Below, in pieces: positions 37,330 to 48,979 of a DNA stretch of 64,000 nt. Position numbers and translations under genes: made by a program. This DNA is from Strongylocentrotus purpuratus (taxonomy: Eukaryota > Echinodermata > Echinoidea > Camarodonta > Strongylocentrotidae): NCBI RefSeq assembly GCF_000002235.5, contig NW_022145613.1, forward strand, positions 12,362,429 through 12,426,428. The letters are read 5' to 3'. Every line of letters begins with the position of its first letter. The stretch's first letter is position 1. A model generated the notes under the pieces. That model saw nothing but the letters and a program-made list of their open reading frames with translations, was not told the DNA's origin and ran no database searches.

Positions 37330-37745
37330 TAGTACAAGTACCATGGTAACCTAGGTACAGGAGAACAATGGTAACGAAAGGTATGGGAGAACCATGGTAA
37401 CCATGGTACCAAGAACCATGGTAACCATGGTACCGAGAACGAAGGTAACCATGGTACTGAAAACCATGGTCATGGTACCGAGAACCATGGTAACCATGGT
37501 ACCGAGAACCATGGTAACCATGGTACCGAGAACCATGGTCATGGTACCAAGAACCATGGTAACCATGGTACCGAGAACCATGGTAACCATGGTACCGAAC
37601 ACCTTGGTAACACTGAACCATGGTTATCATACTTCGGTGTTACCATGGTTTTCAGTACCATGGTTACCATGGTTCTATGTCCAAATTACCATCCACCATG
37701 AGAACCATGGTAACCATGGTACTGAAACCATGGTTTTTACATGGT
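37330..37745. repeat. CCATGG/GGTACC array, right arm
   Basis: About ten units of a 24-bp-type repeat, ACCATGGTAACCATGGTACC plus GAGA, inverted relative to the element's left arm. The long Met/Val/Thr frames across it are repeat artefacts. Confidence 0.88.
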
Positions 37746-38064
37746 ACATTTTTGTAAGGGTATATATATATATATATATATATATTAGTGTGTAAAACAC
37801 CCCGCCTCATTCGAGTGCTTTGTTTTCACTGACTTTAAGGGGCTCACGGAACCACCGGAAGAAGAGCAATTGGCTTATCGTGAAGAACTGACATCAAACT
37901 GCAACAAAATGATTTGTATAAATAGGAATAAGCAGAAAGGCTGCCATCTAATTTTCCCGTCTGAAAGGGTTCTCTTCTTTACGTATAAGTGCCCTTCAAA
38001 GCTTATTTTGATCCCTCCCCTGTTGCTTTCTAGAACTTCCACGATGACCTATAATACATTGTAT

Positions 38065-39312
38065 CAGGGGCGTCGCTAGTCTCTAGACCTTTTTCAGTGG
38101 GGGGGGGGGGGGGGGGGGGGGGTGCAGAGGCCAACGATTACCGACAAAACTAGCACCAATTACTAACAAAATTAAGTGTCTCAATATCTACAAATAACCC
38201 TATAAACCCGGGGCCGAAGGCTAAATTGTTTTTCCTATGGACTATCTATAGTACTTGCGTATGCGCAAATGATCAATTTCCTCGACGACACAAATATTAC
38301 TATTAATTATTTTGTCAACTTAGTCAACATCATAGCTATATATTTTAATGCAGGCGCGGAGCTAGGATCTTATTTTAGGGAGGGGCGGTAGTGAGCAAGC
38401 GAAGCGCGCTCGTTAGGGGGTGTCGGTGTTAGGCCTTCCGCGCGAAGCGCGGAAGCTTAGACGTTTCCCTAAATTATTAGGAAAAGAAGACGATTTATTG
38501 TACCGTTCTCGACCCGTCTAAATGAAGTTTTGGCGTTTCATCATCAAAATATAGAGAAAGGAAGACGATTCGTCGTATCGTTGTTGACTCTTAAATCCTT
38601 GTTTGAATTTAGTTTCCCTGAAAATGTTAAATCTCTGATTTCTTTAGCTGATATTATAGGAAAGTGAAACTTCGAGAAAATACAAGTATTGTAGTTGTAG
38701 TCACTCTCGAAGTCGTCACAGCGGATACAAAGTCACAGTTCGTAGGGGAAAAAAATTGTCGGCCGACCGACAATATACATCTCACCGACTTCAAACTTCT
38801 GCATTGATATAGTACACGAGGATCGAGCAAAAATACCGACACAGCTGACCCGACACAGCAACATATTTACCCGTGTATTTTTTATTCCTTGACGAGACGA
38901 CTCCACCCAACGACCCCCCTTTCTTTTACCCCCACTCCTGCTTTCTCAGGCTCTTACCTTCCCCCTCCTCTCTTTCACACCCCCCGTTTCTTTTGTTTCC
39001 CTTTTCTCTGTTCTCCTTTTTTTTTTTTTTCCTTTTCTTTCTTTCCTTTTTTTCCTCTCCCTCTTTTTTTCCCTTCCCTTTTCTTTTTCTCTTTTCTTTC
39101 CTTTCTTTCCTTTCTTTCCTTTCTTTTCTTACTTTCTTTTCTTTTTCTTTTCTTTTTTCTTTTCTTTCCTTGCCCTCTCTTTTTTCCCTCCCCCTTTTCT
39201 CTTTTTTTCCGACGGCAGTGCAATTTTACCGATAATATCCTGAGAGGTGGGGGGGGGGGGGGGGGGGGTGTCGTACCCCCACACCCCACACCCCCCTTTG
39301 GCGACGCCCCTG
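38065..39312. mobile_element. hAT-like element with perfect 12-bp ends
   Basis: CAGGGGCGTCGC at 38065 and GCGACGCCCCTG at 39301-39312 are exact inverses. Inside are a G-run (38099-38122), a nested end CAGGCGCGGAGCTAGG at 38353, a hairpin CTTCCGCGCGAAGCGCGGAAG near 38437, and a ~330-bp polypyrimidine tract (38880-39210) followed by poly-G. No exact target duplication read. Confidence 0.65.
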
Positions 39313-39646
39313 TAATGCTTTACTTGCATATGGTTTACCTAGTAAGATGCATGTGCTTGATTGCATTGAGGTCATTTCAGGTCTTACATTATTGATGAGC
39401 TAACTAGGAGGTATGCGCGTATTGGGGAATGTGGCTTGCTGCTCTACTTTAAAAAAAAAACACTTCCCACGACATGGAATGAGTGTTTAGTGTACATCAT
39501 ATGGGACGTACAGTGATAAATGGAAAGCTATTTCAGTATATTCGAAATGACTTCTAGGTAACTCCTTTTTCCTCACCATCCTTATCCTTTATTCTTTCTC
39601 TTGCGTTTAGAAACATTGTATGAAGCGCATTATAAATGAAATGTAT

Positions 39647-40720
39647 TATCAGGTGGGCTGTATATAATACAGATCACCTTGTGTTTTCGTTAGAATATTT
39701 TTCTTATTTCTAACCACTTTTTTGTTAGCATGATCATACTTGAAAATGGCTCAATCAAATGCCTTGAAATTTGACACACATATGTATAGGCATGAGGAAA
39801 GAGCACAGGTTTTCAACCTTGACCTTGATTGATAACGTCATAGGCGCAATTTTGTGAAAATCATTATATTATAATCAATATATTATCTTCATAACGAAAA
39901 GACATTTCTCATTCATATTTACCAGCATCAAGGTCAATATCAGTCCGGTCAATTTCACGTAAAAAAACGCGAGCGTACGCCATTATTAGCAAAAGCATTA
40001 CATAAAGAATCGCGCGCACGCGCATGCGCGCGCGTTTTCGTTTGTCACGGCCGAACACAAAATAATTCATCCTGGATTTTTTTTGGACACAGTATTCCTC
40101 ATGTTTTCCCGAACAATTTGATACCATGTTTATCTCTCTATGACCATTAATAAGGGAATGAGCGTCCGTTCAAGATAAACGTCCGTGCGCGCGTGCTCAT
40201 GTAATACATAGCATATATGGGCAACAACATGCCTACACAAAACCCTTATGACTCTTTGGGATTGACGGGAACCCTCAATTTTTTTTCATATTCGGTTAGA
40301 GTATGAGTCGGAGATGTGATTCCATGTCTCATTTTGCCATTAAGTATATCTTGTCATCATCATATTGACCTTGGAACTCAAAATACGAATTTGCATATTA
40401 TTACGTCAGCATATTTATGGAAAATTGATTGTATCTCTGTAAACATTGATTGATTCTCTTCTTAATGTTGATATCTTGTAGTTGAGGAAATTGTCTACAA
40501 GTTAACTGCATATTATTTTTCATTTTGATGACATCATCATAGTGAAAATTGCGATTAAAGGTAACTTGACAGATTTTCTTAATTTGCGTGTTAAGCCTGT
40601 GGAAGGTGCCAATTTAGTTCAAATCATGGATCTACATGACATTAATCTTTGAGCACTATCTAGCTTATTTGTGCTCTATGTTCTCCTAAATTTTGGTATG
40701 TTATAGCTGAGACTATGGGC
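39647..40720 (+). repeat. 1-kb dispersed repeat, copy 1
   Basis: Starts with the hairpin word AGGTGGGCTGTATATAATAC and continues through TTGAAAATGGCTCAATCAAA, a CGCGCG-rich block at 40010-40035, GTAATACATAGCATATATGG and TTGCATATTATTACGTCAGC. Copies 2 and 3 share the order. Non-coding; element class unknown. Confidence 0.8.
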
Positions 40721-41855
40721 TATAAAAGTTGTGTCTTTTGGTTTTTTTATCTGATGGTGGGATCATGTCGAAATTTTCAATTGAAAGTTAAATTCGCAAA
40801 TTTTGTAGAACATTGTAGGAATTATGCATATGTCACGTTTGTCCTATTTGTGAAATATAAACGTTAGCAGTTTTCTAGTATTCAAATTAAACAAGGAAAC
40901 CCCTTTACTTTCTATGCTTTACTGTCAGACACTATTGAGTGACTGACCAATCTTTTTTCCTCTGGTAATATAAATACATTATATGAGCTTAAAGGGTACA
41001 TGAGCATTTGTCCACATCAATAACCCACTTCTTGTAATGGCCCAAAATAATCCGATTGAATCTATGCGCAGCACAATCTAGGTAAACATGACGGGTAGAG
41101 CATTTCATGGAAGAAGATGAAATTGTGAAAATGCATTTTTCGTTATGTCAATTAGGGTCAAAGGTGTAACTGCTCATTGTATGGGGTCAATTGTCATATA
41201 TCGTCTCACTCCATCTTCCATAGATCCATAAGGGTCAATATACTACACAGTTGATATTTTTCATATGGATAGACCTTAAAGGTAAAGACCAGTTATGGTC
41301 ATGCGATTGCATTGTGAAAGAAACGTTGTGGAATCGATCAGAAAAGGTTGATCATCTAGCATATAAGTATTGGTGTGTACTGCAAGGTTTTGGAATCATC
41401 AAAATGATAAGAAATTTGGCCCAGTCTTCGTGAAGTTACAAGCACTGTACACAGAAAGATGTATATGGGACTATACGCACACGTGCGCGACACGACCATG
41501 CAGACCATGTAGATAAACTAATTTACAAAACATATCAATTAGTAGGCGGTTTCCCGGCAAAATTGTTATCATCATGTATTAGTCAAAACATATTCTTTCA
41601 CATGATTGGTAATAAGAGCTTCCATTTCTTTTTTTGAAATTGGGGCATTTCCAATACTGGTTTTTACCTTTAATAGGAAGAGCATTTTAGAAGATAATAT
41701 AAAATCGTGAAAATACATTCTTCATTATTTAAAACATTAGCATACGTATAACCTAAATTGTCAAAGTAACAAATTCAAGTTATAATATTCCCATTCATTA
41801 TTCTGCCATTAATTTGTTCGCAGGATATCTCATGAATGAATAAAGCCATTATCAT
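40720..41855. other. Unassigned spacer
   Basis: Sequence between copies 1 and 2 of the 1-kb repeat. It contains words similar to the repeat (for example GATTGCGATTAAAGG-like text) but no clear full copy, and no gene was recognised. Confidence 0.4.
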
Positions 41856-42665
41856 GAAACTTGCCATGATGATTAATATTAGCATAACTTAGAATTGTGA
41901 CACTTTTCAGTAACTCAAAATCATCGTGACGTCATCCAGGCGCTATTTTGTGGAAATCAACTTTTAATCATAACGAGTCATCAAAACTGAACCATATTTA
42001 AAACACATGAACTTCAGGTCAAGGTTCGACATAACATCTCATCAAAATCCGCGCGCGTCTGAATTTTAAAATGCTCAAATTCACTTTTTAATCAAACCAG
42101 AGTATGTTCTAGGCCATTTAAAGAATTTCGAAAATTATGCCCGCACGTTTTTGCGTGTAACGCCATTACACAACAAAGAAACGCAATTTTTTGTTCTTTC
42201 ATGATATTTCATAACGGAATGCGCGTCCGTTTAAGATAAATTGCCGTGCGCACGAGCACATGTAATACATAGCATATATTATAGGCAAAAACATGATTAC
42301 ACAAAATCCATCAGAGCTCTTTGGGATGCACCTAGACCCCCGATTGTTCTTTTATTTTGATTATATGAGTCGGAGATATGATTTCATTTCTCATTTGGCC
42401 ATTAAGTACATTTTAACGTCATCATAATGGCCTTGGAAGACAAAATACAAATTTGCATATTATGCATGACGTCAACATATTTACAGAAAATGATTGTATC
42501 TCTGCAAATATTGATCAATTTTCTTCTAAATTTTGATACGTTGTAGCTGAGACAATTCTTCACAAGATTATTACCAATATTTATTCATTTTGATGATGTC
42601 ATTAGATTGTTTGCTTAATATGCGTCTTATGCCTATGGGAGGTGAATGATACTACATTCCAGTCT
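41855..42665 (+). repeat. 1-kb dispersed repeat, copy 2 (5' truncated)
   Basis: Aligns with the later part of copy 1: GTAATACATAGCATATATTA, TTTGGGATGCACC, TTGCATATTATGCATGACGT and GTTGTAGCTGAGACAATTCT. It lacks the AGGTGGGCTGTAT hairpin start. Confidence 0.72.
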
Positions 42666-44780
42666 AGACTTGTTCATTACGTTGCGTATGTAGTGCGTCG
42701 AAATATCAGTTCAATGATTGGTAGGCTCTCCAATCAGGCGAAAATTTGAGCTTGTTTAGTAAGTTAATCATATAACAATTGTCTATCGAATACCTGAAGG
42801 GGGCGCTATACCACTTTTAATCATTGTCATCGTCATTTAAAACGAATAAATCATCATCATCAATATCTTTATTATCGTATTTATGAATATTATCATTAGA
42901 TCATGATCGGCACACTTTCATGATACAAAAATAGCATACGTATCACCTAATTTGTCAAAGTGACGAATTAAAGCCTAGTTATAATTGTTAATCATATCAT
43001 TATTATCATCTGTATTATCAGCATGTTCTACAATGGTAGTAGTATAGTATAGTCATGTAGAAGTAGGCCTAGTAGTAGAGGTATCATTCTGATCCTTATT
43101 ATCCTGATTATCTTTTGCAATACGTCTATATAGACGATAAACTCATGACAATTTACAACTGTCATGAATCATTGTCTTTAAGCTTACCATTAAATGCATC
43201 TGGTTCGAATTTTGCTTAGGTATTTGGTACGTGATGATTTAAATGGTAGAAATGAACTTGTTTTGTTGTTTTGTTGTTGTTTTAGTTTAGTGTCCTATTC
43301 ATTCTATTATTATTCATTTGCATTATGTTTTATTCAGTCAAGTTCTAATGTTTCTGATTGTTTTCAAGACAATATCTTTTTTGTCGATCATAATTCTATG
43401 TAGTTTGATATCTCACGGTAATTTTGAGAGAAAAGCAATGCAAGCAATGATTTCTGAATTGTAGCGACAATCGCGTTCGATTTTGCTGTTCTTCAATAAT
43501 ATTTGACAAGCAGTATTAATTAATTTTTCAACATATTGCTCCGATTGTCTCATTTTCGCTCGCGTGAACATTGCCAGCACAAACTACTGACATCTACCTC
43601 CTACACGGATCATCGCACATTCCCATTCACTATACGTTACGTACTAAAAGGCTGTATTGTCTGACCGTTCATGAATATTCATGTTTTTGCTAAACTCGGC
43701 AAAATGTTTGCTTTTACTAAATGGAAAAATTACGGTGGGGGGTTGGATGAAATGGACAAAACGAAATAGGCAGAAGTGATCTATGATAATTCATGCTTTT
43801 TATGTTTCGTGTGCTCGACCTATAATCTTCAAATCGCTTGGTAAACTGAGTCCAAAGTTAGACTTGTTTCACATGTGTATTATAGGCAATGACGAGCTTG
43901 CAACCTATTTTGAAAAATTACGGTGGGTGAACTTTCAAAAGTCAATGAGACATGAGGGCTCCAATGAAAGAGCTAGTGATAACGTACGTCGGGGTGGATG
44001 TGCTTTTCGTTTAAACAAAAAATGAATTTTTAACGATTTTAAAAAAAAACGTCCATAGGCTAACATGTTAGGCTGCTGAATCTGACCATGCTCTGGCGAT
44101 AGGGGGCGTTGTGAAATGAGACTAAACGGAGCCATATGGGACTCATGATAAATTCGCTTAACAGTTGATTCTTTTGTTCGGATTATTTGGCGGGGAAAAT
44201 AGAAGTGAATGTATTATTATTCTTATTTGTTCATCGTCTCTACGATGCTCTTTGAATAACAAACAGCTTTTAGTGTTAGGCTTCCTGAAAGAAATTTCAA
44301 TTGTTGTTAAGAAACTTTTGGTTGCACTCTGTAGATTATGATGATGTGTTTGATCTTTTTTTCAATACAAGATCAATCACATGATGGAAATCTACTGGCT
44401 GCATGCCAATAAGTTCTTGACAACAATAACAAAATGTGAGCTAGTGCTATTCGGTGTGGCGGACACATTGCAATCACATGGTAGATAACATTATGATCAT
44501 CAGTACTGGGTCAAATAAATTAAAAAGAGAACTGAATTTGAACCCGGGCCATAGGCTACCCCCTCTCGTTCTCTCTCCCTCTCTCTCCCTCTTCGTCGCC
44601 TTACTTTTCCCTCTCTTACCTCCCTGTGCATTTGTATGTCTCGATAATACAGAAAATAAACAATAAGATTCTTCCTCTTCCCCTCCTTCTTCGTAGTACA
44701 TGTAGGAGGAGTAGTATTAGAAGCAGTATCACAATAATAATGACAACAATTATTATAATGGTTGGTGGTGTTACTAATGT
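42665..44780. other. Unassigned AT-rich region
   Basis: No element ends or protein frames recognised, apart from a CT-rich tract at 44560-44620 and short ATT/ATC-rich runs. Confidence 0.4.
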
Positions 44781-44794
44781 TATTTTTGTAATTA

Positions 44795-45960
44795 TCAGGT
44801 GGGCTGTATATCGTACAGACCACCTTATAATTTCGTTAGAATTGCCTTTGTTTATTTATTTATTTATTATCAGGTGGGCTGTAGATCGTACAGACCACCT
44901 TATAATTTCGTTAGAATTGCCTTTATATATTTATCAGGTGGGCTGTATCTAATACAGACCACCTTATAATTTTGTTAAAATTGCCTTTATTATTTATTTT
45001 ACTTATTTCAAACCACTTTTTTGTAAGCACAATTACTTGAAAATGACTCAATCAAATGCCTTAAAATTTGTCACACAAGGCATATTATGTACAAAACACA
45101 ATAAAGTTTTCAACTATGACCTTCACTGATTACGTCATCTAGGCGCCATTTTGTAAATTTTTCTGAAAATCAACTCATGATCATATCTTCATAACCAAAA
45201 GCCATTTTTGATTCATATTTATCATCATTAAGGTCAATATTCGTCCGGTCAATTTCAGGTTGAAAAAAAAAAACGCGCGCGTGCGCGTACGTCCGCGCGC
45301 AAAATATTAAAATGCTCAAAATAGTCTCAAAATAATTTTACATATATACGTTTTAGGTCATTTTAAGCATTTTATAAAAAATCTCGCACACGCGCATGCG
45401 CGCGTGTTTTCGCGCGTTCTGGCATTTTGCAACAAAGAATCGCCAATTTTTCTGAGAGTGAGCGTCCGTTTAAGATACACGTCCGTGCGTGCGAGCTCTT
45501 GTAATACATAGCATATATGGGCAAAAACATGCCTATACTAAATCCATTGTAGCTCTTTAGGTGTAAGGTGACCCCAAATTTTGTTTCATATTTTGTAGAG
45601 TATGAATTGGAAATATGATTTCTGGTCTCATTTGACCCTCAATTAACTCATGACGTCATCATAATGGCCTCCGAACTCAAAATTCCAATTTGCATATTAT
45701 GACGTCAGCATATTTTTTAAAAATTGATTGTATCTCTGTAAATATTGATCGATTTTCTTCTAAATTTTGATATGTTCTAGCTGGGACAATCTTCTACGAA
45801 TGCATCCTTCACAATTTTTCACTTTGACAAAAGCATCATGGCGTATTTTTGCGATTAAAGGAGGAATATCAATTTTTCACTTTTTGCGTGTATTCTCTAT
45901 GGGACATGACTTTTTTCAAAACTGGATTCTACATTCCCGTCTTTCGCGAGCAATATCTCC
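44795..45960 (+). repeat. 1-kb dispersed repeat, copy 3, with triplicated start
   Basis: The hairpin start AGGTGGGCTGTAT..ATACAGACCACCT occurs three times (about 44799, 44873 and 44936) before the body continues as in copy 1. Alternating CG/CA tracts lie at 45270-45300 and 45388-45420. The copy is interrupted at 45984 by a foldback element, and GTTGTAGCTGAGACAATAAG resumes at 46840. Confidence 0.8.
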
Positions 45961-45983
45961 GTCGTTTTAGCTTCGTTTAAGCG

Positions 45984-46818
45984 TTGGTCACATCCCACCG
46001 TGCGTGTTTTTAGTCCGTACGGTTTTTGGTGAGGCCACGGCCGCCACGTTTTTCTGAAAACGTAGGGAGGGAGTGGCAAAGGCAGGGAGGGAGTACCGGC
46101 AACGCGCGTCACACGCACTGTGTAAGTACGTGGCCCGCACGCCACGCCTGGCCGTGAACGGTTGCGTGCATCGTACGTTGCGCACGTGGTAAGTGCGTTG
46201 TACATGCTTACAACGTACGGTCTCCGTGCGGTTGCCACGTTATCGTACGGAGGCCGTACTTACAAGTTCTGCTCACGTACGGTGTCCTTGCTCACTCGCA
46301 TGTTGTAAGTGCGTGCACGTGCGATGAACTCGGTGTTTATATAGGAAGACATTCCGATGTTCTCCAGAAGTCCCAGCTGTTGCTGCCTCAAGATGCCGCC
46401 CATTCCACCGAAGAGACTATATACTGCATACATCAGTGTGAACAACGTGCGTTGTAAGTGCTTACTCGGTACGGTCCACGTGAGTTCTGCGTCCCCATTT
46501 GATAGCTGGACTGGGGAAGTGGCGAGTAAGCACGGACCACGCACTTACCACGTGCGCCTTTAAAGACGCACGGAGTCAGTGCGTTGTGCGCTCGTTGGCA
46601 GTACCTGGCACGCACCTCACACGCACTGGGGTGAATCGGTAGCCCAAACGCAGCCCGAACGCAGCGAAAGTTCCTCGTGCACTAAAAGTGCTACGGTGTG
46701 TCTGCGTGCTCCCAAATACGTACGGAGGCGGTACTTAACACGTACGGATACCCAAATTTTGCCCACGTTTTTGCACGTAGACAGCACGCACTTGCAAGTA
46801 CGGCGGGATGTGACCACC
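45984..46818. mobile_element. GC-rich foldback element
   Basis: TGGTCACATCCCACCGTGCG at the left is matched inverted by CGGCGGGATGTGACCA at the right. Imperfect inverted words around ACGTACGG, AAGTGCGTG and CACGCACTTAC fill most of the ~835 bp. It sits inside copy 3 of the 1-kb repeat and is therefore younger. No long credible frame. Confidence 0.7.
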
Positions 46819-46975
46819 GCATTACGCTGAACTTCGAATATGTTGTAGCTGAGACAATAAGCTATCTTAAATTTGCCCTTTATTTTGTCTCAAATTTTAG
46901 TAAGACCAGCCCTCCTATACTTGTTCAAAACAAGTATTACAAATCTAGTTATTATTATTATCATCAACATTGTCA

Positions 46976-47430
46976 CCGGAGCAAGTGTCGCTTCAGGCGG
47001 AGAAAATGTCGGCGGAGCAACTGTTGGCGGAGCAATTGTCGGCGGAGCAAATGTTACCGGAGCAATTATCGCGTTTTGCGGAACAATTGTCGGCGGAGGA
47101 ATTGTAGGCGGAGCAAATGTCGGCGGAGCAATTGTCGGCGGAGCAAATGTCGGCGGAGTAACTGTCGTTCGAGGAGCATTTGTCACCGGAGCAATTGTCG
47201 CGTTTTGCGGAGCAATTGTCGGCGGAGCAATTGTCGGCGGAGCAAATGTCGGCGGAGCAATTGTCGGCGGAGCAATTGTCGGCGGAGCAAATGTCGGCGG
47301 AGCAAATGTCGGCGGAGCATATGTCGGCGGAGCAAATGTCGGCGGAGCAATTGTCGGCGGAGCAAATGTCGCGGAGCAAATGTCGCGGAGCAATTGTCGC
47401 GTTTTGCGGAGTAAATGTCGGCGGAGCATG
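46976..47430 (-). repeat. 15-bp minisatellite ATGTCGGCGGAGCAA, array B
   Basis: About 28 units, the reverse complement of array A with the same variant order. A short diverged unit AGGCGGAGAAAATGTC lies near its left edge. It faces array C head to head across CATGTGTCGGGTTACCG and its inverse. Confidence 0.9.
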
Positions 47431-47565
47431 TGTCGGGTTACCGTCTTTGCCGCTACAATGTGGGGGGGAAACGTCCCCCCTCAATTTTTTTAGGAGGGTC
47501 TTCCCCCGGAAAATTTGAAAAAGTGCAAATACTGACTAAAGCCTGCAACATACTTTAACGGTAAC
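47431..47565. repeat. Centre of the B-C inverted pair
   Basis: GTGTCGGGTTACCGT at 47431 and ACGGTAACCCGACAC near 47558 are exact inverses. Between them lies ~115 bp homologous to 25240-25330 (ACGTCCCCCCT, AAAAAGTGCAAA, ACTGACTA..CTGCAACA), a fragment of a dispersed repeat. Confidence 0.75.
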
Positions 47566-47662
47566 CCGACACATGCTCCGGCGACGATTACTCCGGTGAC
47601 AAATGCTCCGCAAAAAGCGACAATTGCTCCGCGACATTTGCTCCGCGACATTTGCTCCGACG
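47566..47662 (+). repeat. 15-bp minisatellite, short array C
   Basis: About six units of the TTGCTCCG family with the same opening (ACATGCTCCG, ACGATTRCTCCG) as array A. It ends at CTCCGACGTGAAACTAG, where the 186-codon frame becomes protein-like. Confidence 0.85.
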
Positions 47663-48212
47663 TGAAACTAGTGAAGATGATTACTCCGAACCACCCTCTA
47701 AAAAGCAAAGAGTTGTAGAATCTAGCGATGAATCTGAAACAAGTGATTCAGAAAGTGAAGGAGAGGATGAATCGTCAAAGTCAGAGACACCTGACATGAA
47801 AGAACCTGAGGACAACCCTGCTTATCAAGAATGGTTAGAACAGGCCATGGCAAACACCGAGGACCTCAGGGACGAAAAATATCAAAAATATATCTCCGAT
47901 GGTATGGATGAAGAAGAAGCTAAAGAAAAGGCTCACGTGAAAGTTCTATGGGCTGTCAAACGCAGCTTTTTCGATCTTTACTCCAACTTCTTGCAGCAGA
48001 ATGTGTACCTTGGAAGCGCTGACATCAATGATGAAATTATGTCTGATCTCACGGAAAAAGTAGAAAATGGCATGAATCTTCGGAAAGCCGTGAAAAGAGT
48101 CTTAGCAAGACACGGTGCACAATTCGAGGGGTTATTCCAGTATCAGGATGAGAATGACGATGATAGTGAAGAAGAGACGGAGACGGAGGGTGCAGATGGA
48201 AGCGACAACTAA
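47652..48212 (+). CDS. Acidic, helix-rich protein of unknown family (5' end undefined)
   Basis: This frame of 186 codons up to the stop is clearly protein-like but I do not recognise the family. Residues 1-50 are Ser/Glu-rich with a basic KKQR at 17-20, a possible nuclear signal. Residues 53-164 form a charged, probably helical core with NPAYQEWLEQAM, ISDGMDEEEAKEKA and AVKRVLARHGAQFEGLF. Residues 165-186 are an acidic tail. The frame has no ATG near its left end. It stays open into minisatellite array C, and the first Met is residue 49 (47796). A weak acceptor (AACTAG, exon from 47672) would make it a terminal exon. Part of the downstream sequence (48380-48540) is duplicated at 59025-59172. 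It could be a host terminal exon or a mobile-element gene; both are inference. Confidence 0.6.
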   Translation: MLRRETSEDDYSEPPSKKQRVVESSDESETSDSESEGEDESSKSETPDMKEPEDNPAYQEWLEQAMANTEDLRDEKYQKYISDGMDEEEAKEKAHVKVLWAVKRSFFDLYSNFLQQNVYLGSADINDEIMSDLTEKVENGMNLRKAVKRVLARHGAQFEGLFQYQDENDDDSEEETETEGADGSDN

Positions 48213-48538
48213 GGCTTGACATCACCCTGAAAAAGAACACTTCGTAGACAACCCTAATAATAGATGACAAATTTACTCTATTTCAACATGTTGTAGTACA
48301 TCAATCAACAATTCTGAGGAAAAAAAACACTTTCTATTGTGTTTTATGTTTTTAAGATATTTATTTATAAACACTAATTGTTTGTTGTACAATTATGTTA
48401 ACAGTTTTTACATATTCACGATGAAGTAATACAATAATCTGACTTGGGTTCTATTTCTCTAGTTAGAAATGTTTTGTATATTTTTCTCTGTTCCCTAGTA
48501 ACATGACTAAATAGCAATTCTTATCTTTGTATTCAAAT

Positions 48539-48705
48539 CAGGGCCCCGTCTTACAAAGAGTTGATATCAATCTTAACTTATTTGCGATTGATATCAATCG
48601 TAACTATGTACATAAGAGATATATAGGAGACTGCAAACTTGCGATTGATTGGAGGACTTACGATTGATTTGGATCGATCGTAACTCTTTGTAAGACGGGG
48701 CCCTG
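48539..48705. mobile_element. MITE with CAGGGCCCCGTCTTAC ends
   Basis: CAGGGCCCCGTCTTACAAAG and its exact inverse at 48684-48705 bound 167 bp rich in ATTGATATCAATC palindromes. CAGGG ends fit hAT-like MITEs. It interrupts a block whose duplicate at 59025-59172 lacks it. Confidence 0.85.
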
Positions 48706-48904
48706 GTTTTGCATAAAGTTGTCCACATTGAAACGGAAACAAATATAGTAAAATAAAGTAAAATATAATTATGTACTACATAGTGTTTTATTTCATGGAT
48801 GTGTGTATTCTACGTCACAATAGTCGTACAACATACAAAGTATGTCCAGAATGAATAGAGTCGAGATGTTGAAAGTATGATGTAACGCCCCCTTAGTGGT
48901 ATAG

Positions 48905-48978
48905 GGTGCTAAAATAAAAGAACACGAGGAGAAACAATAGATGGTTGTGATGCTATAGTGTCAAGACGTGGAATGGCA
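48905..48978 (+). repeat. Duplicated block Z, left copy
   Basis: AAATAAAAGAACACGAGGAG through AAGACGTGGAATGGCACA is identical to 58229-58297, same orientation. Both large foldback elements lie between the two copies. Confidence 0.85.
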
Positions 48979-48979
48979 C

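Larger units (their letters stand above)
34299..37760. mobile_element. Foldback element with CCATGG-repeat ends in a (TA)n target
   Basis: The left end CCCTTATAAAAAAGTACCAT and the inverted right end (…ATGTACC, CCCTTACAAAAATGTACCAT when reversed) lie directly against (TA)n tracts at 34279-34298 and 37761-37785. Both ends continue into arrays of ACCATGGTAACCATGGTACC. About 2.7 kb lie between with no recognised gene. A TA flank fits Tc1/mariner-type insertion, though the (TA)n context makes the duplication unprovable. Confidence 0.75.

Noticed and set aside
37280-37795. MVTMVLGT and YHGYHGSR frames
   Set aside because: CCATGG/GGTACC repeat artefacts.
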